Shown here one piece after another: positions 1 through 12,531 of a stretch of DNA of 64,000 nucleotides. Below the pieces are notes generated by a model. That model ran no database searches. It saw only the letters and a program-made list of their open reading frames with translations, and was not told where the DNA came from. Both the position numbers and the translations under genes were made by a program. Source of the stretch: Zoogloea sp. (GTDB lineage: Bacteria > Pseudomonadota > Gammaproteobacteria > Burkholderiales > Rhodocyclaceae); contig NZ_JAQVCN010000005.1 in the NCBI RefSeq assembly GCF_028689785.1, positions 62,001 to 126,000 of the forward strand, read 5' to 3'. Numbering within the stretch: position 1 is the stretch's first letter; every line of letters starts with the position of its first letter.

Positions 1-673
1 CCAGACCTGCGCCTTCCATCAGATCTTTCAGGGATTCCTGGTCAGGATGCATGCGAATGCTCTCGGCCAGGTAGCGATAGCTGTCGGCGTCCTTGGCGAC
101 CTTCTCGCCCATCATCGGCAGCAGCTTGAAGGAATAGAAGTCGTAAGCAGGCGCCAGAGGTTTCCAGACCTTTGAAAATTCCAGCACCAGCAGGCGGCCG
201 CCGGGTTTCAGGACACGGCGCATTTCGGCGATAGCAGCATCCTTGTGGGTCATGTTGCGCAGACCGAAAGCCACTGTCACCACGTCGAAATGGTTGTCGG
301 GAAAGGGCAGTTTTTCGGCATCACACTGGGCGACGGGTAGCAGAAAGCCTTTGTCCACAACGCGATCGCGGCCACGGGAGAGCATGGCGTGGTTGATGTC
401 GGTAAGCCAGACCTGGCCGTTGGGCCCGACCTTCTTTGCAAAGGCCAGGGACAGATCTGCAGTGCCGCCGGCGACGTCGAGTACCCTGTCACCGGCGCGG
501 ACACCCGCGATCTGCACGGTGAAGGCCTTCCACAGGCGGTGCAGGCCGAAGGACATCAGATCGTTCATCACATCGTAGCTGGAGGCAACGGACGAGAAGA
601 CGCTTCTTACCTTGCCGGCCTTTTCGGATTCGGCAACCTTCTGGAAGCCGAAATGGGTGGTCTTGTCATTCAT
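1..673 (-). CDS. ubiE: UbiE, demethylubiquinone/demethylmenaquinone C-methyltransferase (3' end cut by window)
   Basis: SAM-dependent C-methyltransferase of ubiquinone (and menaquinone) biosynthesis. The frame starts [15 protein letters not shown] and runs off the window edge after about 224 codons; the family is near 245 aa, so roughly 20 residues are missing. Visible marks are the N-terminal F[14 protein letters not shown] block, the SAM-binding [12 protein letters not shown] motif, the acidic TDIN loop, and GLRNMTH followed by [14 protein letters not shown], all typical of UbiE/COQ5. The start is the ATG at 673. It lies 57 nt downstream of a DUF971 gene on the same strand, a common betaproteobacterial order, so the two are probably cotranscribed. 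Confidence 0.95.
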   Translation of the reverse strand, partial: MNDKTTHFGFQKVAESEKAGKVRSVFSSVASSYDVMNDLMSFGLHRLWKAFTVQIAGVRAGDRVLDVAGGTADLSLAFAKKVGPNGQVWLTDINHAMLSRGRDRVVDKGFLLPVAQCDAEKLPFPDNHFDVVTVAFGLRNMTHKDAAIAEMRRVLKPGGRLLVLEFSKVWKPLAPAYDFYSFKLLPMMGEKVAKDADSYRYLAESIRMHPDQESLKDLMEGAGL

Positions 674-730
674 GATCGGGATACGGATCGGAATCGGAGG
701 GAGTCGGCCCCGGTTGGGGCAGACCTGGAA

Positions 731-1156
731 TCAGTGATGGTGACCGCAGCCACCACCCTTGGGCGCCGGTGCGGGCTGCAACGCGGGGTCGCGACTACCG
801 CCTGCCTCGGCGAGACGGAGGAGGTAGGTCTGCCACAATTCGTCGTGGTTCTCGCCCAGGTCATAGAGGTAATCCCACGAGTAGAGGCCGCTGTCATGGC
901 CATCGGAGAAAACCGGCTTGATGGCGTAGTTGCCGACGGGTTCGATGCGCGTGATGTCCACGTCACGTTTCCCCAGTTGCAGGACCTCTTGGCCCACCCC
1001 GTGCCCCCGGACTTCGGCGGAGGGCGAGAAGACGCGCAGGAACTCAAAGCTGAGCTCGAACTTCCGGCCATCGTCGAAGCTCACTTCCATGATGCGCGAA
1101 CGCTGGTGCAATTTGATTTCGGTCGGGACGGGATCGTCCTTGCGCAGGCCTGCCAT
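731..1156 (-). CDS. DUF971 family protein upstream of ubiE
   Basis: A 141-aa protein matching the DUF971 domain (related to the N-terminal domain of gamma-butyrobetaine hydroxylase). Supporting blocks are the early PTEIKLHQRSR strand, LSFEFLRVFSPSAEVRGHG, and IEPVGNYAIKPVFSDGHDSG followed by YSWDYLYDLG. The C-terminus ends in a Cys/His-rich GGGCGHHH tail that could bind metal. No catalytic residues are evident and the function is unknown. It precedes ubiE on the same strand by 57 nt. ATG 1156 is chosen because the conserved domain starts a few residues later. Confidence 0.85.
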   Translation of the reverse strand: MAGLRKDDPVPTEIKLHQRSRIMEVSFDDGRKFELSFEFLRVFSPSAEVRGHGVGQEVLQLGKRDVDITRIEPVGNYAIKPVFSDGHDSGLYSWDYLYDLGENHDELWQTYLLRLAEAGGSRDPALQPAPAPKGGGCGHHH

Positions 1157-1259
1157 GATGGAGATCCGGGATCTGAGTTCGTGATGGGCGAATGATACTA
1201 GAAGGTAGCTTTCCTGCCCTGTCGGGGAGCAAACAGGCTCGCTGTTGCAGGCACGTGAC

Positions 1260-1293
1260 CTGTCATCAAAACTTCAAGTTGCTGCAATACACT
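1260..1293 (+). promoter_or_regulatory. Possible PHO box and promoter of phoB
   Basis: CTGTCAT at 1260-1266 is a perfect first half-site of the PhoB-binding consensus. It is followed at the expected 11-nt spacing by a poor second half (ACTTCAA, three of seven matches) and then CAATAC/TACACT at about the -10 distance. phoBR autoregulation through such a box is known in other proteobacteria. The weak second half keeps confidence low. Confidence 0.35.
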
Positions 1294-1324
1294 GCGCCGG
1301 TCGCCAGAAATCAACGAGGTTCCC

Positions 1325-2035
1325 ATGCCTGCCACCATTCTGCTTGTTGAAGACGAGCCAGCTATTCAGGAGCTCATTGCCGCCAATCTGATGCGGGCCG
1401 GCCACCATGTGGTTCGGGCTGCCGATGCAGAGACGGCCCAGCGCATCGTGCGTGATGCCCTACCGGACCTGATCTTGCTCGACTGGATGCTGCCCGGCAT
1501 GTCCGGTGTCGAGTTTGCCCGGCGTCTGCGTGCTGAAGAGCGAACCCGCGGCATTCCGCTGATCATGCTGACGGCTCGCGGTGAGGAGCAGGATAAGGTA
1601 CTTGGCCTGGAGTCCGGTGCCGACGACTACATCACCAAGCCCTTTTCGCCGCGTGAGCTGGTGGCCCGCATCAAGGCTGTGTTGCGCCGCCGGGCGCCGG
1701 AAACCACCGAAGACCCGGTTGAGATGGGAGGACTGCGCCTCGATCCGGCCACCCACCGGCTGGCCGCATCGGGCAATCCGGTCACCCTTGGACCCACCGA
1801 ATTTCGTCTGCTGCACTTTCTGATGACCCATCCGGAGCGGGTGCATTCCCGTGCCCAACTGCTTGATCAGGTATGGGGTGATCACGTTTTCGTGGAGGAG
1901 CGTACCGTGGATGTGCATATCCGCCGTCTTCGCTGTGCCCTTGAGCCGAGTGGTCACGATGCCCTGGTGCAGACGGTTCGGGGGAGCGGCTACCGCTTTT
2001 CGACCCAGCAGGAATCAGCCGCCCCCGTGCGATAA
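1325..2035 (+). CDS. phoB: PhoB, phosphate-regulon response regulator
   Basis: OmpR/PhoB-class response regulator of 236 aa that activates phosphate-starvation genes when phosphorylated by PhoR. The receiver domain (about 1-120) shows the acidic pair in VEDEP, phospho-acceptor D53 in [13 protein letters not shown] at LTARGEE and the K in [10 protein letters not shown]. The C-terminal winged helix (about 130-230) has [35 protein letters not shown] and the final GYRF wing. phoR starts 4 nt downstream. A PHO-box-like site lies 60 nt upstream. Confidence 0.95.
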   Translation: MPATILLVEDEPAIQELIAANLMRAGHHVVRAADAETAQRIVRDALPDLILLDWMLPGMSGVEFARRLRAEERTRGIPLIMLTARGEEQDKVLGLESGADDYITKPFSPRELVARIKAVLRRRAPETTEDPVEMGGLRLDPATHRLAASGNPVTLGPTEFRLLHFLMTHPERVHSRAQLLDQVWGDHVFVEERTVDVHIRRLRCALEPSGHDALVQTVRGSGYRFSTQQESAAPVR

Positions 2036-2038
2036 TTC

Positions 2039-3385
2039 ATGTCAGTTCAGCCTGCTGAAGGGATGATGGCCATTCGGCCGGTCCGGTACATCTTCGTTGC
2101 AGCCTTCACCTTTCTGGCAATCCTCGCCCTTGTGGCGCTGATTGTCTGGGGGGTATTCGGCCCGCTTGCAGCACTTCTCGTGTTTTCTGCCGGTCTGCTA
2201 GTGGCAGGCATCTACCATGTGCGTAATTTGCACAAGCTGGTGAGCTGGTTGCGGACGCCGGTGGACGATTCGCCGCCCATGCCCCGTGCTATCGGCATGT
2301 GGGATTACATCTTTGCCGATGTGAACAGCCGTGCGCGCAGTGCCAGTCATCGCCAGCAGCGCCTGTCATCGGCCCTGGAGCGCTTCCGGGAAGCCAGCCA
2401 GGCAATGCCCCATGGGCTACTGTTTCTTTCCAACACTCATACGATCGAATGGGTAAATCGGCAGGGAGAACAGCATTTCGGTCTGGAGCAGGCCCGGGAC
2501 CAGGGTATGCCTATCACCAATCTCGTGCGCCAGCCGGATTTTGTACGCTACTTGCAGGATGCTCATTACCAAGAGCCTCTGACCTTGAGCATCGGCCGCC
2601 CCCATCCCCGCATGCTGATGGTCCACGTTGTGCCTTTCAGCGAAGACATGCGCTTGCTCATGTCCGAGGACATCACCCAGGGTGAGCGCCTGCAAGCGAT
2701 GCGCCGTGATTTCGTGGCTAACGTCTCCCACGAAATGCGCACGCCCCTGACAGTCGTGACCGGCTTTCTCGAGACCGTGATCGATGGGTTGGACGATCTG
2801 GAGAAGGACGACATTCACCATTACCTGGGCCTGGCGTCCGAGCAGGCCGGGCGCATGCAACGGCTGATCCAGGATCTTCTCACCCTGTCGGCCCTGGAGG
2901 TCGACGAGCCGATCCGCCATGAGGAGGCTGTGGATGTGGCTGACCTGCTCGAAGAGGTTCAGCAGGAGGCGCAGGTGGTTTCGGGGGGCAGGCACACCAT
3001 CGAGCTTGACTGCAGTACCCGTGCCCGCCTGCTCGGCAACGCCAAGGAGCTCTACAGTGCCTTTGCCAATCTGGCCATCAATGCGGTGCGCTACACCCCG
3101 GCGGGTGGGCATATCCGTATCAGTTGGCGTCAGCGGGGTTCAGTGGTGGAGTATGCGGTAAAGGACGATGGGATCGGGATTGCACCGGAGCACATTCCTC
3201 GTCTGACCGAGCGTTTCTATCGGGTGGATCGAGGCCGCTCCCGGGAAACCGGGGGAACGGGGCTCGGTCTGGCTATCGTCAAGCATGTGTTGAGCCGCCA
3301 CCAGGGCGATCTGCTTATCGAGAGCGAACCTGCCACCGGCAGCACTTTCACAGCCTGCTTTCCAGCCCGCCGCCTGGTGGACTGA
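2039..3385 (+). CDS. phoR: PhoR, phosphate-regulon sensor histidine kinase
   Basis: Membrane-anchored histidine kinase, 448 aa, partner of PhoB. Two closely spaced hydrophobic segments (about residues 14-60) fit the short PhoR membrane hairpin. A PAS-like region (about 110-200) follows, then the HisKA box VANVSHEMRTPLTVV with H231, and an HATPase domain with N (LAINAVRYTP), DDGIGI (G1) and GGTGLGLAIVKHVL (G2). No large periplasmic sensor domain is present, as expected for PhoR, which reads the Pst transporter through PhoU. ATG 2039 follows phoB by 4 nt; an internal Met lies near residue 9. Confidence 0.94.
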   Translation: MSVQPAEGMMAIRPVRYIFVAAFTFLAILALVALIVWGVFGPLAALLVFSAGLLVAGIYHVRNLHKLVSWLRTPVDDSPPMPRAIGMWDYIFADVNSRARSASHRQQRLSSALERFREASQAMPHGLLFLSNTHTIEWVNRQGEQHFGLEQARDQGMPITNLVRQPDFVRYLQDAHYQEPLTLSIGRPHPRMLMVHVVPFSEDMRLLMSEDITQGERLQAMRRDFVANVSHEMRTPLTVVTGFLETVIDGLDDLEKDDIHHYLGLASEQAGRMQRLIQDLLTLSALEVDEPIRHEEAVDVADLLEEVQQEAQVVSGGRHTIELDCSTRARLLGNAKELYSAFANLAINAVRYTPAGGHIRISWRQRGSVVEYAVKDDGIGIAPEHIPRLTERFYRVDRGRSRETGGTGLGLAIVKHVLSRHQGDLLIESEPATGSTFTACFPARRLVD

Positions 3386-3400
3386 AACAGCCGGCTGGGC

Positions 3401-5011
3401 TCAGGAGGCGACCATCTCGTAGGTTGCCTGGTCGAAGTTGGTGCCCCGGGCCACCAGCGAAGTGAGGCGTATCTGACGCGGTTCGCCAGTGTGCAGTTCA
3501 AGTACCTTGTCGGCATGGAACCAGCCACCAGGCAGCACGATGCTGGCTGCGGCCCGCATGGCTGCCACTTCGGGGAGCAGGAAACCCTGGGCGTAAGGCT
3601 CATGAGGGCTTACGTTGAGGCCCGTTCCCCTGACGGCCACTGAAGCCGGCAAACCCGTCAGCAGGTGGATGCCGGCCATCAGGGTGCCATCCGGCTCATA
3701 CATCAGCCAGCTCACCTGGCCGAGCAAGTATTGATTGCCATCGCCGGGCTTGATGCCGACCAGCTGATGGTGTTCGATGCGCTGCCCGGGGTGTTTGCGC
3801 TGCAGCCGGAAACCTGACACCGAGTGATCGACGGTGGTCCATTCGTCAATATGGAAACCACGCCGCCTCACCTCGGCTTCGGCGTCGATAATGGTTGGCA
3901 CTTCGTCATCCACACGGGCGCCGAAGGTGATCACGTTGAGATCGTAGCGGCTGCCCATGGCCTGGCGCCGGTTGGGGGGCACGAACTCCTGCCCCGATAC
4001 CAGCAGCCCGATGGCCTCCCAGTCGGTGCTGATGATGTTTCCGACCTTCTTGCTGTGCCGCGGAAAACGACGCCCTGCAGCGGACATGCCCCACGGTCGG
4101 TATAGCGAAACGAGCAGACGGGCGCAGGCCGGTTGCGAGCAGTCGTCACCCAGGCCGAGGGAAGCCGGGGTGGTGCCCTGCTTGAACTCGGCCAGCATGG
4201 CCTTGATCTGGGCCGCCAGACGGTGGCCGTCGAATCGGCGCATGCCGGGCCGGCTGCCGATCAGGGCGATGGGGCGCAGGCCGTGGTCTTCAGTCAGATC
4301 GAGGCCATAGGCGCGGGCGTCATCCTTCTCCCATTCGCTCTGCATGATGCAGTAGGGGGCGAAGCGTTGGGCCCAGCGGCAGATCCAGTTGAGCTCGCGC
4401 TGGTTGCGGCCGTAGGGGTTGGTCAGGTCCACGAGCAGCAGGGCGATGTAGGCCTCGTCGGGGCTCTGGGCTTTCCAGGTGTTGTTGAGGGGGTCGATGA
4501 CCCGGCTGTGGGCCACGCCTGTCCGTTCGGCTTCCAGATAGGCCGCATGCACGGCCTTCCAGGCACCCTGGGGTTCGGCCCGGTGGGCGCGAAAGTACTC
4601 GATGATGACTTGGCCCAGATACTGGATGCGGCGCTGGGCCAGCAGAGGCCACTGGGCGCGGAATTCGTCGCTGCCGGCGCCGCTTTCCACCAGGCGCGCG
4701 TAAGCCGTGCTGAGGGCCGTCCATAGGCGCACCACCTGACGCAGGGTGGCGTCTTCCGCACTGTCGGGGGGCAGGGGGTGCGCGGCATAGCGGGACGACA
4801 TCTCGTGCTGCACGAAGGTGATCGTCTGGCGTGCCGACTCGAGGACTTCCAGCTGCTCTTCCGGCCCCAGCGGGCTGGCCAAAAGGCCCTCAAGCATGCG
4901 CACGAGGGTGGCGTGGCTCTCGGCGGCATTGAGGGTGTGGAGGTTGCGCAGCAGCTTGCGATACTGCTCCACGCTGCGCAGATCGGTGTAATTCTGGGGG
5001 CTGTCCGTCAT
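3401..5011 (-). CDS. Conserved large protein of unknown function
   Basis: A 536-aa soluble protein with no signal peptide or membrane segment. I recognise no catalytic family. The N-terminal half is helical (leucine/arginine-rich, about 15-240). The C-terminal third (about 360-530) is beta-rich and contains RRRGFHIDEWTTVDHSVSGFRL and VRGTGLNVSP, which loosely recall the PilZ-fold layout (an Arg cluster upstream of D-x-S-x-x-G). TVDHSVSGFRL is the nearest match, so a cyclic-di-GMP-binding role is possible but unproven. The stop lies 15 nt from the convergent phoR stop. It starts 17 nt after the HIT gene, so it may be cotranscribed with it. Confidence 0.7.
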   Translation of the reverse strand: MTDSPQNYTDLRSVEQYRKLLRNLHTLNAAESHATLVRMLEGLLASPLGPEEQLEVLESARQTITFVQHEMSSRYAAHPLPPDSAEDATLRQVVRLWTALSTAYARLVESGAGSDEFRAQWPLLAQRRIQYLGQVIIEYFRAHRAEPQGAWKAVHAAYLEAERTGVAHSRVIDPLNNTWKAQSPDEAYIALLLVDLTNPYGRNQRELNWICRWAQRFAPYCIMQSEWEKDDARAYGLDLTEDHGLRPIALIGSRPGMRRFDGHRLAAQIKAMLAEFKQGTTPASLGLGDDCSQPACARLLVSLYRPWGMSAAGRRFPRHSKKVGNIISTDWEAIGLLVSGQEFVPPNRRQAMGSRYDLNVITFGARVDDEVPTIIDAEAEVRRRGFHIDEWTTVDHSVSGFRLQRKHPGQRIEHHQLVGIKPGDGNQYLLGQVSWLMYEPDGTLMAGIHLLTGLPASVAVRGTGLNVSPHEPYAQGFLLPEVAAMRAAASIVLPGGWFHADKVLELHTGEPRQIRLTSLVARGTNFDQATYEMVAS

Positions 5012-5028
5012 GGGGCTATCCTCCGCGT

Positions 5029-5472
5029 TCAGCCGGAAAGGTGCTCGGCAACGGCATTGCGTATGGCCAGGGCGAGACGGGCGTCATCGACGTCGGGTGC
5101 CGGAGAGTGGCCACCCTTGCGCTGGCTCTGCCCCCACACGGGCTGGGGGAAGTGGCGGTCGTCGAGGTAGCGTGGAATCACATGCCAATGCAGGTGTGGC
5201 ACCACGTTGCCAAAACTGGCCAGGTTGACCTTCTCGGGTCGGAAGCACTCACGCACGGCCACCTCGACTGCCATCAGAATGTTGAAGCAGTGGCGTTGTT
5301 CGGCGGGCGAAAGATCGCTCATTTCGGCCACATGGTCGGTCCAGACAAGCCGGCAATAACCAGGATAGTCCGGATCACTGACCCGGATCACCCGGCAGCT
5401 CGCGTCGTGCCAGAGTACGTTCTCCCATTCAGGGAAACACAGGGGGCAGTCTTTCGGGGCGCTTGTCGGCAT
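5029..5472 (-). CDS. HIT-family nucleotide hydrolase/transferase
   Basis: A 147-aa histidine-triad protein. The catalytic triad HLHWHVIPR sits near residue 93, preceded by the usual NLASFGNVVPHLHWH strand. An N-terminal CPLCF pair may bind zinc, as in several HIT branches. HIT proteins hydrolyse or transfer nucleoside monophosphates (Hint/Fhit/Ap4A-like); the exact substrate cannot be read from sequence. The next gene downstream on the same strand is the 536-aa unknown protein, 17 nt away. Confidence 0.92.
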   Translation of the reverse strand: MPTSAPKDCPLCFPEWENVLWHDASCRVIRVSDPDYPGYCRLVWTDHVAEMSDLSPAEQRHCFNILMAVEVAVRECFRPEKVNLASFGNVVPHLHWHVIPRYLDDRHFPQPVWGQSQRKGGHSPAPDVDDARLALAIRNAVAEHLSG

Positions 5473-5599
5473 GGATGTTTCGACCCGGGTTGGCGGTATC
5501 CGATGATTTTAGCCCGGATACATCGCAAAATTTCACAGCGGCTTGGTTGTGACGTAATTCATAGAAATTGTATTTCCAGGCAGATTTGACATTCCAGCC

Positions 5600-6409
5600 T
5601 CAGCCAGTCGCCCGGACAAAAGCACAGGTATCAGCGGGCCCCGCATCTACCGGTTCGCCGTCTACGAACAGCATCAACGTACCGGGCGGGATGGTGGCCC
5701 AATTTTCGTTGTCGGTCAGTGGCGTGGTGGCTACAACGGCAACCCGGTCGGCCGGGGAGGTCAGCTGGCGGAAATCCACGGTGATGTCCTGGTCCTTCAA
5801 GTGGGCCTCGTCGAACGGCGCCTTGCGCACGATGTAGGTCAGCCGGGACGCGCAATGGGCGAACAGGCAGGTACCGTTGGACAGCAGGAAGTTGAATTCA
5901 CCGTGGTGGCCGATGTCGGTGGCGATGCGCCGGATGGCAGAGAAGAGCTCTGCCCGGGTGGGCTCGCCGTCGGGGAAGTCCCGGTTGAGGGTTTCCATCA
6001 GGTGGCAGAAGGCCCGCTCCGAGTCGGTCTGCCCGACGGGCTGGAAATCGCCGCGCTGATCGGGGGAGAAATCCAGCAGGTTGCCGTTGTGGGCAAACAC
6101 CCAGTAGCGTCCCCACAGCTCGCGCTGGAAGGGATGGGTGTTCTCCAGGCTGATGAATCCCTGGGTGGCCTTGCGGATGTGGGCGATCACGTTGAGGGAG
6201 TGGATCGGGTAATTGCGTACCAGCTCGGCCACCGGTGAATGGGCGCTGGCCTTGGGGTCAAGGAAGACACGCACGCCGCGACCCTCGAAGAAGGCGATGC
6301 CCCAGCCGTCCCCGTGCACGTCGGTCAGGCCGCCGCGGGCCTGGAAGCCGGCGAAGGAGAAGCAGATGTCCGTCGGCGTGTTGCAGTTCATCCCGAGTAG
6401 CTGACACAT
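5600..6409 (-). CDS. Class II glutamine amidotransferase, YafJ-like
   Basis: A 269-aa N-terminal-nucleophile (Ntn) glutamine amidotransferase domain standing alone. Cys2 (MCQLLGMN) becomes the N-terminal nucleophile after Met removal. GDGWGIAFFEG, VIAHIRKAT and YWVFAHNGNL are the conserved GATase-II blocks. No synthase domain is attached, so the ammonia acceptor is unknown; the protein resembles E. coli YafJ. It is transcribed divergently from the Sir2 gene, with a 121-nt intergenic region between them. Confidence 0.92.
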   Translation of the reverse strand: MCQLLGMNCNTPTDICFSFAGFQARGGLTDVHGDGWGIAFFEGRGVRVFLDPKASAHSPVAELVRNYPIHSLNVIAHIRKATQGFISLENTHPFQRELWGRYWVFAHNGNLLDFSPDQRGDFQPVGQTDSERAFCHLMETLNRDFPDGEPTRAELFSAIRRIATDIGHHGEFNFLLSNGTCLFAHCASRLTYIVRKAPFDEAHLKDQDITVDFRQLTSPADRVAVVATTPLTDNENWATIPPGTLMLFVDGEPVDAGPADTCAFVRATG

Positions 6410-6437
6410 GTTCTTTTCGGCCTCCCCTATGGCCTGC

Positions 6438-6453
6438 GACCGCTGTGGCGGTC
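6438..6453. repeat. Inverted repeat between divergent yafJ-like and sir2 genes
   Basis: GACCGC-TGTG-GCGGTC is a perfect 6-bp inverted repeat with a 4-nt spacer. It lies 29 nt upstream of the amidotransferase start and 78 nt upstream of sir2. It could be an operator or a leader hairpin; no matching regulator is recognised. Confidence 0.35.
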
Positions 6454-6530
6454 AGAATTCAATCATTGGCGTGTACAGCCGTTAGCCAGACACACGCGTC
6501 ACCCCGGAATTCTCCCGTAAGGGACTCAGC

Positions 6531-7343
6531 ATGACAAACACCACCATAGCCGATTGCACTGCCCAGATTGCTGCCGCAGGTCGCCTCCTGTCTGCCGCCA
6601 GGCGCATCCTGTTCATCACCGGGGCCGGTCTTTCAGCCGATTCCGGCCTGCCCACCTATCGGGGCGTCGGTGGCCTGTACGAAGGGGCCCTCACCGACAT
6701 CGGCCTGCCCATCGAGCAGGCCCTTTCCGGTGCAGTCTTCCGATCCCGGCCCGACATCACCTGGCGCTATCTGGCACAGATCGAGTCGAGTTGCCGGGGG
6801 GCCCGGCCCAATGCCGGTCACTACGCGATCGCCCGCCTTGAAGCCTTGCACGGCAAGGTGACGACCCTGACCCAGAACGTGGACGGTTTTCACCTGGAGG
6901 CGGGCTCCCGGGATGTCATCGAGATGCACGGCACCCTGCGCCGCCTGCGCTGTGTGGACTGCGGCCGTGTGCGTCAGGTGGAGAACTACGCCGGCCTGTC
7001 GATCCCGCCGGAATGCCCCCACTGTGGCGGCGTCCTGCGCCCCGACGTGGTGCTGTTCGGCGAGAGCCTGCCCGACCAGGCCGTGCATCGCTTCGAAACC
7101 GTGCTGGCAGCGGGGCCCGACCTGATCTTCACGGTGGGTACCGGCAGCGCCTTTCCTTATATTGCCGGACCGGTGTTATGGGCGCTGGAAGCCGGCGTGC
7201 CGACCATCGAGATCAATCCGGGTAGCACGCCGGTCAGCGAGCGGGTGGACATCCGCCTGCGCCTGCGCGCCGCCGAGGCCCTGCCGGCCATTCTCGACGC
7301 TGCTGGTTTTTCACTGGACAGCGGCCGCGACGCCCGCGCCTGA
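6531..7343 (+). CDS. Sir2-family NAD-dependent protein deacylase
   Basis: A 270-aa sirtuin that removes acyl groups from lysines using NAD. Conserved blocks are the NAD-binding ITGAGLSADSGLPTYRG, LTQNVDGFH (the NVD triad), catalytic His in EMHGTLRRLRC, the four zinc cysteines (CVDC and CPHC), and VVLFGESLP and FTVGTGS. Length and zinc ribbon fit CobB/SIR2-type enzymes rather than the Sir2 domains of defence systems. The adjacent downstream gene on the same strand is a SWIM/SNF2 helicase, 71 nt away. Confidence 0.94.
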   Translation: MTNTTIADCTAQIAAAGRLLSAARRILFITGAGLSADSGLPTYRGVGGLYEGALTDIGLPIEQALSGAVFRSRPDITWRYLAQIESSCRGARPNAGHYAIARLEALHGKVTTLTQNVDGFHLEAGSRDVIEMHGTLRRLRCVDCGRVRQVENYAGLSIPPECPHCGGVLRPDVVLFGESLPDQAVHRFETVLAAGPDLIFTVGTGSAFPYIAGPVLWALEAGVPTIEINPGSTPVSERVDIRLRLRAAEALPAILDAAGFSLDSGRDARA

Positions 7344-7414
7344 GTTTCCCGGGCTTGTTTCGCTGCAGCGCCGCAAAGCCTAGAATCGGGGGTTTTCTCT
7401 GCCTGGCCGCCGGC

Positions 7415-10771
<3,357 letters not shown>

Positions 10772-10828
10772 GGTGGGGCTTCTCTCACCCCCTTGCACGG
10801 GCGTTCCGCCATCGCCATGCCGGAGGCC

Positions 10829-11782
10829 TCAGGCCACCCGGTTGCGTGCCTCGCCTGCCACGAAGGCTTCGATGTTGCCGATCAGCTGATCGGCCAGGGT
10901 CTGCATGGCGTCGCGGCTGGACCAGGCCACATGGGGGGTCAGGATGAAGTTGCCCGCCGCCAGCAGATCGGGGGCCAGCAGGGGGTTGTCCCGGGGGGGC
11001 TCCTCGGTCAGCACGTCGAAGGCGGCGCCGCCGATGTGGCCGCCACGCAGGGCATCGGCCAGAGCGGCCTCGTCCACCAACCCGCCCCGGGCGGTGTTGA
11101 TGAGCAAGGTGCCGGGCTTCATGGCAGCCAGCTCCGCCGCGCCGATCAGGTGCCGGGTGGCCGCGTTGAGGGGGCAGTGCAGGCTGATCACGTCGGCTTC
11201 CCGGATCAGCGTGTCGAAGGCCACATAGCCCTCGCGCAGGCTGTCGGCACCCTTGCGCTCGCCGCGGATCACCCGCATGCCGAAGGCTTGGGCGAGGCGG
11301 GCGACGCCTTCACCCAGGCTGCCGCTGCCAAGCAGGCCCAGGCTGCGGCCGTGGAGGTCACGGATCGGGTAGTCGAAATAGCAGAACTGCTCGCTGAGCT
11401 GCCAGCGCCCGGCGGCCACCGAGCGGTGGAAGGGGCCGATCTGCCGGGACAGGGCCAGCAGCAGGGAAAAGACGTGCTCGGGCACGGTCTCGCGGGCGTA
11501 GCCGCGCACGTTGGAGACGACGATGCCCCGGGCCCGGCAGGCGTCCAGATCGATGTTGTTGTAGCCGGTGGCGGCAATGGCCACCATCTGCAGCTGCGGC
11601 AGGCCGGCCAGGATGTCGGCGGTGAGCAGGCGCTTGTTGACGATGGCGATGGTGGCGTCGGCCAGGCGGGCGGCCACGTCATCCTGGCGGGTGGCCTCGT
11701 ATTCGACCCATTCGTGGGCGAAGGCAGGGCGGCGGATGTTGGCGATCAGGGCGCCGGCTTCGAGGGTGACGATGCGGTGCAT
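10829..11782 (-). CDS. D-2-hydroxyacid dehydrogenase
   Basis: A 317-aa NAD(P)-dependent D-isomer-specific 2-hydroxyacid dehydrogenase (glycerate/hydroxypyruvate reductase type). It shows the dinucleotide motif GLLGSGSLGEGVARL, the catalytic Arg in NTARGGLVDE, Glu in DVLTEEPP and His in LTPHVAWSS. Substrate specificity cannot be assigned. It lies downstream of the btu/cobO genes on the same strand but is separated from them by a hairpin. Confidence 0.92.
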   Translation of the reverse strand: MHRIVTLEAGALIANIRRPAFAHEWVEYEATRQDDVAARLADATIAIVNKRLLTADILAGLPQLQMVAIAATGYNNIDLDACRARGIVVSNVRGYARETVPEHVFSLLLALSRQIGPFHRSVAAGRWQLSEQFCYFDYPIRDLHGRSLGLLGSGSLGEGVARLAQAFGMRVIRGERKGADSLREGYVAFDTLIREADVISLHCPLNAATRHLIGAAELAAMKPGTLLINTARGGLVDEAALADALRGGHIGGAAFDVLTEEPPRDNPLLAPDLLAAGNFILTPHVAWSSRDAMQTLADQLIGNIEAFVAGEARNRVA

Positions 11783-11827
11783 GGTGGGGCCGGAGTGGGG
11801 AAGGGCACCCAGCTTAGCGCGTCAGTG

Positions 11828-11846
11828 CCCCGGCCTTGAACCGGGG
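11828..11846 (-). terminator. Hairpin after cobO (possible terminator)
   Basis: CCCCGG-N7-CCGGGG lies 16 nt past the cobO stop, before the dehydrogenase gene. It has no U-run on the minus strand; on the plus strand TTT follows. A weak or factor-assisted terminator is possible. Confidence 0.35.
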
Positions 11847-11861
11847 TTTACCGCAGGTGGC

Positions 11862-12482
11862 TCAGAACTCCACCCCGGCCTGGGCGGCAATGCCGGCCTT
11901 GAAAGCGTGCTTCACCACGCCCATCTCGGTTACTGTGTCGGCGGCTTCGATCAGGGCCTCGGGGGCGCCTCGGCCGGTAACGATGACGTGCTGCATCTCG
12001 GGGCGGCTGTTGATGTCGGTGATGACCTCGGCCACATCCAGGTAGCCGTACTTGAGCACGATGTTGAGCTCGTCGAGCACCACCAGGCCGATCTCCGGGT
12101 CGTCCAGGAAGCGCCGCGCCTGCTCCCACCCGGCTTTGGCGCTGGCCATGTCGGCGCTGCGGTCCTGGGTGTCCCAGGTGAAGCCGTCACCCATGACGTG
12201 CCAGCTCACCTCGGGCTGGCGGCGGAAGAAGGCTTCCTCGCCGGTGTCGGAGCGGCCCTTCACGAACTGCACCACGCCCACTTTCATGCCGTGGCCGAGG
12301 GCCCGGGCAAGCACGCCGAAGGCAGCACTGGATTTGCCCTTGCCGTTGCCGGTGTTCACCAGCAGCAGGCCACGGGTGTCCGTGGCGGCGGCGATGGCGG
12401 CATCCACCACGGCCTTCTTGCGTTCCATGCGTGCTTTGTGGCGGGCGTTGCGTTCGCTATCGATATCGGTGGGCTGTGTCAT
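11862..12482 (-). CDS. cobO: CobO/BtuR cob(I)alamin adenosyltransferase
   Basis: About 206 aa. Adds the 5'-deoxyadenosyl group from ATP to cob(I)alamin or cobinamide. The ATP-binding loop VNTGNGKGKSSAAFG, then VGVVQFVKG, LVVLDELNIVLKYGYL and the terminal FKAGIAAQAGVEF are diagnostic of the CobA/CobO/BtuR family. ATG 12482 (MTQPTDIDSERNARHK) has GGAG 10 nt upstream; an in-frame TTG at 12503 is less likely. It is the last gene of a btuB-btuC-btuD-cobO run behind a cobalamin riboswitch, consistent with adenosylating corrinoids as they are imported. Confidence 0.95.
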   Translation of the reverse strand: MTQPTDIDSERNARHKARMERKKAVVDAAIAAATDTRGLLLVNTGNGKGKSSAAFGVLARALGHGMKVGVVQFVKGRSDTGEEAFFRRQPEVSWHVMGDGFTWDTQDRSADMASAKAGWEQARRFLDDPEIGLVVLDELNIVLKYGYLDVAEVITDINSRPEMQHVIVTGRGAPEALIEAADTVTEMGVVKHAFKAGIAAQAGVEF

Positions 12483-12531
12483 TGGGGGCTCCGGGGAGGT
12501 CAATCAATGGGTGGACATTGGGCGCGATGGT

